Shown here in pieces: positions 59,002-64,000 of a stretch of 64,000 nt of DNA (the stretch's first letter is position 1; the number at the start of each line of letters is the position of its first letter). The translations under genes and the position numbers were made by a program. The notes beneath the pieces were generated by a model. The model did not search any database. It was not told the origin of the DNA and was given only the letters and a program-made list of their open reading frames with translations. This DNA is from an uncultured Eubacteriales bacterium (lineage in GTDB: Bacteria; Bacillota; Clostridia; Christensenellales; Aristaeellaceae), in NCBI GenBank assembly GCA_902760595.1, contig CACWHI010000017.1, positions 25,089 to 89,088 of the forward strand, given 5' to 3'.

Positions 59002-59625
59002 ATGTCAATCGTTACCGATGTCCGCCGCCTGCCGGGCCGCATACGCGTGAGCTTTGACGACGGGCGGACGGCGGATGTGCCGCCGCCGCTGTTTCAGCTG
59101 TTCAAGCTGCGGACCGGCGACCAGGTCGACCCGGACCAGTGGCGGGAAAGTTGGGAACGGCAGGCCTATGCCTTTGCCCTGGAGCGCGCGGCCGCGCTGC
59201 TGGGCGTGCGCGACGCCACCGAGCACGAGACGGCGGAACGTCTGCGCAAAAGCGGCTATCCGGAAGAAACGGTCGCCCGGGTGATGCAGACGCTGACCCA
59301 GGCGGGTTATGTGGACGATGAGCGCTATGCCGGGCATTTTGTGGAAAGCAAGGGCTGCCGCTACGGCAGCCGGCGGCTGTATGGAGAGCTGCGCCGCAAG
59401 GGCGTCAGCGAGGACGTGGCGCGCGGAGCGCTGGAGGAGCTGTCGCCCGGGGACGAGGCGGAAACGGCCCGCCGCCAGGCGGAAAGGCTGCTGGCGCGCA
59501 AGGACGCGTCCGACCCGGACGTCCGCCGGAAGGCCGTACAGGCCCTGGTGCGCCGCGGCTTTGGCTGGGATATCGCCCGGGAAGCCGTGGAAAGCGTGTC
59601 GGGAGAGGACACAGAGGAAGCGTGA
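59002..59625 (+). CDS. recX: Regulatory protein RecX
   Basis: A 207-aa modulator of RecA with the tandem three-helix bundles of RecX (LRKSGYPEETVARVM, YGELRRKGVSEDVARGAL, ALVRRGFGWDIAREAV). The start at 59002 (MSIVTD) has GGTGGG 8 bp upstream; a GTG four codons earlier lies within that site. The gene stands apart from recA in this window. Confidence 0.9.
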   Translation: MSIVTDVRRLPGRIRVSFDDGRTADVPPPLFQLFKLRTGDQVDPDQWRESWERQAYAFALERAAALLGVRDATEHETAERLRKSGYPEETVARVMQTLTQAGYVDDERYAGHFVESKGCRYGSRRLYGELRRKGVSEDVARGALEELSPGDEAETARRQAERLLARKDASDPDVRRKAVQALVRRGFGWDIAREAVESVSGEDTEEA

Positions 59626-59706
59626 AGGCGCTGAGCGAATGCGAAGCGGATGAGGGCTGCGCACTTTGACGTGAAAAGTCGATAATGGATTTCGGGAGGC
59701 GTCGGT

Positions 59707-60147
59707 ATGGAATATCGGAAATTCGGGACCACCTGCTATGTCAGGATGGACCGCGGCGACGAGATCATCGGCGGGCTGCTGGACATCTGCGCCAAGGAGG
59801 GCATCGGCTCCGCCATATACTCTGGCATCGGCGGCTGCGCCTCGGCGGAGCTCCAGACCTTTATCCCGGACAAGGGCGCGTTTGAAACGGAGAAGCTGTC
59901 GGGCATGCTGGAGCTGATCTCGCTGAACGGAAACATCGTGACGGACGAGGCGGGCAAGCAATATCACCACACGCACGCGCTGTTCTCCTATAAGGACGGG
60001 GAGGCGCACCGCGTCGCCGCCGGCCATATCAGGTCCATCGAGGTGCTGTACACAGCGGAGATCGAGCTGAGGCCCGTCACCGGCGGCTGCATCCGCCGCC
60101 GATTCGACCCGGAAACGGGAACGGGCTTCTGGGCGTTCGGGGATTGA
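59707..60147 (+). CDS. PPC-domain (DUF296) DNA-binding-like protein
   Basis: A 146-aa member of the PPC/DUF296 family (YIGIGGC-type core). Residues show SAIYSGIGGCASAELQ and the pair HHTHALFSY that coordinates a metal in structures of relatives. Bacterial members are small, often single-domain, and their target is unknown; plant PPC proteins bind AT-rich DNA. GGGAGGCGTCGGT precedes the ATG. Confidence 0.85.
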   Translation: MEYRKFGTTCYVRMDRGDEIIGGLLDICAKEGIGSAIYSGIGGCASAELQTFIPDKGAFETEKLSGMLELISLNGNIVTDEAGKQYHHTHALFSYKDGEAHRVAAGHIRSIEVLYTAEIELRPVTGGCIRRRFDPETGTGFWAFGD

Positions 60148-60149
60148 GC

Positions 60150-60330
60150 CTATTGTTTTGCCAGGTACTGCCTGGTGGTGTCGCGCAGGATCAGCTTGGT
60201 GTGCGTCAGGTGCGATACGCCCTCGCTGTGATCCCGGATCATGGAGCACAGGTTCTGCAGCGTACAGTTGACGATGCTGTCCAGGTCCTGCTCGATGCAG
60301 GACAGGCCCGTGACACAGATGTCCGGATAT
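60150..60330 (-). pseudogene. LacI-family regulator, 3' remnant
   Basis: Leftward, ~60 codons end at TAG (60150-60152). The translated tail includes GLSCIEQDLDSIVNCTLQNL and SHLTHTKLILRDTTRQYL, the pattern of the C-terminal lobe of LacI/PurR regulators (last helix and strand). The N-terminal HTH and most of the ligand domain are missing; the frame meets the GH13 remnant at ~60330. Confidence 0.75.
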
Positions 60331-60619
60331 CCTGTACACTTATAAGCAGTTGATTGCCTTGCGTAAAACCCATCCGGTGATGGTGTACGGGGACTATCAG
60401 CCGGCGATGGAGGAATACGAGAACGTGGTCGCCTATACCAGGGAGTTTGAGGATGAAAAATGGCTGATGACGTTCAATTTCCAGGCGGCTCATCAGGAGA
60501 TCGAATTCCCGGAAGAGCTGCAATGCGTCAAAGACGCTGAGCTGCTCATGTGCAATTATCCACCTTCCTCCCTGACCGCACTGCGACCGTACGAGGGACG
60601 GATATACCGGCTGAAATAA
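60331..60619 (+). pseudogene. GH13 alpha-glucosidase (MalL type), 3' remnant
   Basis: Rightward, ~96 codons end at TAA (60617-60619). It opens LYTYKQLIALRKTHPV followed by MVYGDYQPAMEEYENVVAYT, the C-terminal beta-sandwich beginning of oligo-1,6-glucosidases. The (beta/alpha)8 barrel is absent. The 5' break lies at the same point as that of the LacI remnant. Confidence 0.8.
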
Positions 60620-60642
60620 CTGCCTGAGGTCCATCGGATACC

Positions 60643-60710
60643 GGGCTGCGGCTCTGAACGGGCTGCGGCTCTGAACGGGCTGCGGCTCTGAACGGGCTGC
60701 GGCTCTGAAC
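60643..60710 (+). repeat. Four tandem 17-bp repeats
   Basis: GGGCTGCGGCTCTGAAC repeated four times (60643-60710), then the related GGGCCGCGGCC. Confidence 0.9.
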
Positions 60711-60729
60711 GGGCCGCGGCCTGTTTTTT
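60694..60729 (+). terminator. Terminator built from the last 17-bp repeat
   Basis: GGCTGCGGCT (60695-60704) pairs with GGCCGCGGCC (60712-60721) over 10 bp (two G-U pairs), followed by TGTTTTTT. The upstream repeat copies offer alternative left arms. Confidence 0.75.
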
Positions 60730-60730
60730 G

Positions 60731-60925
60731 TTATTACTCCGGCAATGAAACGTTTCCAGAAAGATGCGCCGTGCAAAGTGCTGGATTGCGCGGAGGAGGA
60801 GGAAGGCGATGCCGTAGCATCGGCGACTGGGAAGGCGATGCCGTAGCATCGGCGACTGACGACGACAAAGCAGCCAGTGCTTTGAACAAACAGATTTCGG
60901 AAATGGTTCGTTGCCGGAGTAATAA
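60731..60925. mobile_element. 195-bp MITE-like element
   Basis: Terminal inverted repeats of 27 bp with three mismatches: TTATTACTCCGGCAA (60731-60745) exactly matches the inverse at 60911-60925, and GTTTCC/GGAAA continues inward. Inside are two tandem 29-bp copies that each hold GATGC-CGTA-GCATC. No coding capacity. It follows the terminator of the GH13 remnant and precedes the GH31 promoter. Confidence 0.75.
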
Positions 60926-60941
60926 TTCTCCTCAGCCATTA

Positions 60942-60970
60942 TTGTCATTTTCGGGATAACGTGCTACACT
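60942..60970 (+). promoter_or_regulatory. SigA-type promoter of the GH31 gene
   Basis: TTGTCA (60942-60947), 17 bp, TACACT (60965-60970), ~70 bp before the ATG and 17 bp past the MITE-like element. Confidence 0.65.
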
Positions 60971-61040
60971 ATGCCCGGTCAGTCAAGTGGATTCAAGACC
61001 ATGTTGAATCATACAAAACAGGTGCGGGAGGACGAACGGA

Positions 61041-63065
61041 ATGCAGTTCATTCAGCAGGATGGAAAACTGATTTGCAAACGCCAGGGCGAGACCCTGATG
61101 ATCGAGCCGTGGGGGAAGGACAGCTTCCGCGTGCGGGCGACCATGTACCCGCGGCTGCCGGAGGAAAACTGGGCGCTGACGGAGCCGGTGGAGGCATTGA
61201 AGGGCGAGATCGAGATCATCGACGATCCCCACCGCGAGGGTGACGGCGAGATCCATCACTATGAGGCGGCGCGCATCACCAACGGGCGCATTGCGGCCAC
61301 GGTCAACCGCAGCGGCGTCATCTGCTTCTATAAGGACGGGAAGCTGTTCCTGCAGGAGCATTACCGCAACTACGGCGGATCGATCACGAAGGAGAGCCAC
61401 TGCCTGAAGGTCGTCAACCGCGAGTGGACGCCCTATGTGGGCGGAGACTACAGGCTGACCGTGCGCTTTGAGCCCAACGACGGCGAAAAGCTGTTCGGCA
61501 TGGGCCAGTACCAGCAGCCCTACATGGATATGAAGGGCTGCGTGCTGGAGCTGGCGCAGAAGAACAGCCAGACCACCGTGCCCTTCGCGGTGTCCAGCCT
61601 GGGCTACGGCTTCCTGTGGAACAATCCCGCCGTGGGCAGCGCGTCCTTCGGCAAAAACATCACCGTCTGGGAGGCGGCCTGCACCAAGGCCATGGATTAC
61701 TGGGTCACCGTGGCGAATACGCCCAAGGCGCTGCTGTGCAATTATACCGCTGTCACCGGCCGCGCGCCGATGATGCGGTCCGACGCCATGGGCTTCTGGC
61801 AGTGCAAGCTGCGCTACCGCACCCAGGACGAGGTGCTGGCGGTGGCGAGAAAGTACCATGAGATGGGCATCCAGCTGGATGTGATCGTCATCGACTTCTT
61901 CCACTGGACGGTGCAGGGCGACTGGTGCTTCGACAAGACCTACTGGCCGGATCCCAAGGCCATGGTGGAGGAGCTGCACAGCATGGGCATCAAGGTCATG
62001 GTGTCCGTGTGGCCCAGCGTCGACCGGCGCAGCAAGCACTTCGGCGAAATGGCCGAGCGCGGCCTGCTGATGCGCACGGAACGCGGCGCGATGCAGACCT
62101 ACGATTACCAGGGCGACTGTGTGACCCTGGACCCCACCAACCCCGAGACCCGGGACTATGTGTGGGAAAAGTGCAAAGAAAGCTATTATGACATCGGCAT
62201 CGATTATTTCTGGCTGGATAACTCCGAGCCGGACCTGACCAAGTACGATTACGACAATTTCCGCTATTACATCGGCCCGGCCATGACCTGCTCCAACATC
62301 TTCCCACAGTGGTACTCCCGCGTGTTCTACGACCACGAGACCGCCCTGGGCAACATGCAGCCGGTCAATCTGCTGCGCAGCGGCTGGGCGGGCAGCCAGA
62401 AGTACGGCAACGTGCTGTGGAGCGGCGACGTGCCCTCCACCTGGGAATCCCTGCGCGACCAGCTGGCCGCGGGCCTGAATATCGGCCTGGCGGGTATCCC
62501 GTGGTGGAACACGGACATCGGCGGCTTCATGGAGGGCAACGTTTACGATCCCGAGTTCAAGGAGCTGCTGGCCCGCTGGTACGAGTGGGCGGTGTTCCAG
62601 CCCATCATGCGCCTGCACGGCGACCGCGAGCCCTTCACCATCCCCGCGCTGGACGACCGCGACTGGGGCGGCGGCTACCTGCACACCGGCCAGGACAACG
62701 AGATGTGGAGCTACGGCGAGGAGATGGAAAGGATCATGCGCAAGGGCTACGACCTGCGCAAATCCCTGAAGCCGTACCTGGAAAAGATCTACCGGGAGGC
62801 GCACGAGAACGGCAGCCCGCTGATGCGCGCCATGTTCTATGAATTCCCGGAGGATCCGCACTGCTGGGAACTCTCCGACCAGTACATGTTCGGCCCGGAC
62901 TACCTGGTGGCGCCCGTGCTGACGCCCGGCGCCGTGAGCCGCGAGGTCTACCTGCCCGCCGGAAGCTGGCAGGATATCCGCACCGGCGAGACGCTGGAGG
63001 GCGGCCGGGTGATCACGGCGGACGCGCCGATCGACAGCATCCCCGTCTTTAAGAAGCTCGCATGA
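61041..63065 (+). CDS. GH31 alpha-glucosidase/alpha-xylosidase
   Basis: A 674-aa intracellular glycosidase of family GH31: N-terminal beta-sandwich (~1-210), (beta/alpha)8 barrel (~225-560) with the nucleophile motif YFWLDNSEPD and the acid/base strand GIPWWNTDIGGF, then beta-domains. No signal peptide. YicI-like alpha-xylosidases and alpha-glucosidases share these motifs; the exact substrate is unclear. GGGAGGACGAACGG precedes the ATG. Confidence 0.93.
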   Translation: MQFIQQDGKLICKRQGETLMIEPWGKDSFRVRATMYPRLPEENWALTEPVEALKGEIEIIDDPHREGDGEIHHYEAARITNGRIAATVNRSGVICFYKDGKLFLQEHYRNYGGSITKESHCLKVVNREWTPYVGGDYRLTVRFEPNDGEKLFGMGQYQQPYMDMKGCVLELAQKNSQTTVPFAVSSLGYGFLWNNPAVGSASFGKNITVWEAACTKAMDYWVTVANTPKALLCNYTAVTGRAPMMRSDAMGFWQCKLRYRTQDEVLAVARKYHEMGIQLDVIVIDFFHWTVQGDWCFDKTYWPDPKAMVEELHSMGIKVMVSVWPSVDRRSKHFGEMAERGLLMRTERGAMQTYDYQGDCVTLDPTNPETRDYVWEKCKESYYDIGIDYFWLDNSEPDLTKYDYDNFRYYIGPAMTCSNIFPQWYSRVFYDHETALGNMQPVNLLRSGWAGSQKYGNVLWSGDVPSTWESLRDQLAAGLNIGLAGIPWWNTDIGGFMEGNVYDPEFKELLARWYEWAVFQPIMRLHGDREPFTIPALDDRDWGGGYLHTGQDNEMWSYGEEMERIMRKGYDLRKSLKPYLEKIYREAHENGSPLMRAMFYEFPEDPHCWELSDQYMFGPDYLVAPVLTPGAVSREVYLPAGSWQDIRTGETLEGGRVITADAPIDSIPVFKKLA

Positions 63066-63595
63066 AAAAGGTTTTCGCCTTTCTCATTTTCCTGATCGTC
63101 CTCGGCATCTTCTGCCTCTACGCCGTGATCGCCATCCGGCCGCCGGAAAGCGGCGCGACGCGGCTGACGGAGGCGGAGGAGCCGGACGTGGTCCGGACGC
63201 TGGAGAGCGCGGATCTTTCGCAGCTCTCCCGCCTGTTCGACCATGCCTTTCCCGTGCTGCCGGAGGCCGGCGCCTACGGCCGTATCAGCACCGAACGCCA
63301 GGAGGGCAAAAACGCGCGGCTCCTCACGCTGGACTATTCGCGCATGACCCTGAGCTGCGTCTGGCCCGCCAACGCCGCGCCGCTGCTGCTGGTGCCCGAC
63401 CTCACCGTCATGAGCCTCTACACGGAGGACCGCTACCGCTTTTCCGTCCTGTCCATGCCCGCCATCTACGCGGAAAAGGACAGCCGCCGCTGCCTCTATT
63501 TCTCCGACGAGTCCGCTGCCTACCGGCTGTATACCGATTCCATGCCGCGCGACGAGTTCCTGAACACCGCGCAGAGGCTGCAGTGGTACAGATAA
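63062..63595 (+). CDS. Hypothetical membrane-anchored protein
   Basis: A 177-aa protein whose first ~24 residues (MKKVFAFLIFLIVLGIFCLY) form one membrane helix; the rest is extracytoplasmic and polar. A Cys at 18 is not in a lipobox context. No recognised domain. It overlaps the GH31 stop by 4 bp (ATGA), so it is translationally coupled. Confidence 0.7.
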   Translation: MKKVFAFLIFLIVLGIFCLYAVIAIRPPESGATRLTEAEEPDVVRTLESADLSQLSRLFDHAFPVLPEAGAYGRISTERQEGKNARLLTLDYSRMTLSCVWPANAAPLLLVPDLTVMSLYTEDRYRFSVLSMPAIYAEKDSRRCLYFSDESAAYRLYTDSMPRDEFLNTAQRLQWYR

Positions 63596-63976
63596 ATCCC
63601 TGTTATCCCATGATCGCCAACGGCTCCCTCTTTTATTGCAGCTCCAGGCCAGAAAAGTGGATAAGTTGTGACAGTATTACCGAAGTAACAGATGAGCACC
63701 TTGAGCCGATTCCTATCAAGATTTAGAATCTGTATCCTTATTGAATCAACGAACTTTGTACTCTGATCACACAAAAAAGAAGTAGGGGCGCCACACTGGG
63801 GCGCCTGCCCCGTTGGCGTAACGTCATCCCGTTTTCCTGCATGTAGGAGAATCGAGAAAATGCGGGAGAATAAGCCAAAAACCTGTGTGCGTGCGTGTAA
63901 GCTCATTCTGAAGTGATATACTAAAAGTAGACACCGACGTACTTTTTTGTAGACATAACAACAAGAAAGTAGTACC
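63596..63976. other. Gene-free tail with a third hairpin-repeat fragment and a possible IS end
   Basis: 63741-63903 carries TTGAATCAACGAA, GGGGCGCC...CCCCGTTGGCGTAA, CATCCCG...GCATGTAGGAGAATCGAG and CTGTGTGCGTGCGTGTAAGC, a shorter relative of hairpin copies A/B in the 26.4-28 kb island. From ~63910 the sequence changes: two direct GTAGACA words (63927-63933, 63949-63955) lie before a new open frame, as at the end of some insertion sequences. Confidence 0.55.
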
Positions 63977-64000
63977 ATGATTGAAAAGGGAGTCATGTTA
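63977..64000 (+). CDS. Possible IS transposase, first 8 codons
   Basis: ATG at 63977 opens MIEKGVML before the window ends. Repeated GTAGACA words just upstream and a lower-GC context suggest the start of an insertion sequence; an IS21-like IstA is one option, by recall of similar N-termini. This cannot be decided from eight codons. Confidence 0.3.

Noticed and set aside
60993..62861. 622-aa minus-strand frame opposite GH31
   Set aside because: Shadow frame; GH31 motifs on the plus strand are complete.

Overview
The window is a gene-dense, GC-rich stretch of a chromosome from an anaerobic, Gram-positive Clostridia-type bacterium. I infer a gut or rumen lineage in or near Christensenellales. 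The support is: SigA-type promoters (TTGACA/TATAAT, usually 17-bp spacers), AGGAGG ribosome sites, a greA-lysS operon, an ECF transporter followed by truA, an L10-leader with rplJ-rplL, a 2[4Fe-4S] ferredoxin, a radical-SAM activase, and repeated use of GTG/TTG starts. No rRNA, tRNA, CRISPR array or complete prophage was seen. Taxonomy is an inference; no search could be run.

Layout. 1-11.1 kb is a minus-strand housekeeping block: CDF transporter, greA-lysS (LysRS carries a C-terminal tRNA-binding domain), a kinase/membrane protein/PAP2 operon, and prfB-TIGR01906-DUF1016 nuclease-tsaD. 11.1-13.3 kb has azlCD and a class-M sirtuin (SirTM). 13.3-21 kb is a solute-import locus: tctC-tctB-tctA plus two alpha/beta hydrolases and a DUF3237 protein, divergent from two overlapping LysR genes; the divergent promoters share their -35 region. 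21.2-26.4 kb has the zinc-macrodomain ADP-ribosylhydrolase that is the known partner of SirTM, a ferredoxin, and recD2-comF-recO. 26.4-28 kb is a gene-free repeat island next to a Card1-like CARF/PD-(D/E)XK nuclease (DUF1887) that has no CRISPR in view.

29-37 kb reads rightward: a secreted fumarate-reductase-like flavoprotein with an FMN-attachment domain, then an operon with an RraA-like aldolase, a split altronate-dehydratase-like enzyme and an SDR dehydrogenase (sugar-acid catabolism), continuing without a gap into a TPR protein, a DUF4037 protein and an NrdG-like radical SAM protein. 37-42.4 kb reads leftward: cell-wall L,D-transpeptidase, topB, CHAP amidase, NUDIX. 42.5-49.6 kb has a GH105 hydrolase, HAD phosphatase, MATE pump and two unknown secreted proteins with an HTH/S24-like regulator. 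49.7-59.6 kb is ecfA1-ecfA2-ecfT-truA, rplJL, MTA/SAH nucleosidase, dCMP deaminase, LCP protein, lgt, a serine hydrolase and recX. 59.7-64 kb has a PPC-domain protein, a scar where a divergent lacI/GH13-glucosidase pair has lost both 5' halves, a MITE-like element, a GH31 glycosidase, and probably the left end of an insertion sequence.

The points most worth follow-up are the uncoupled SirTM/Zn-macro pair, the CRISPR-less Card1-like nuclease beside the repeat island, the TPR-DUF4037-radical SAM trio, the LysRS fusion, several new inverted-repeat elements, and a structured leader upstream of the MTA/SAH nucleosidase.
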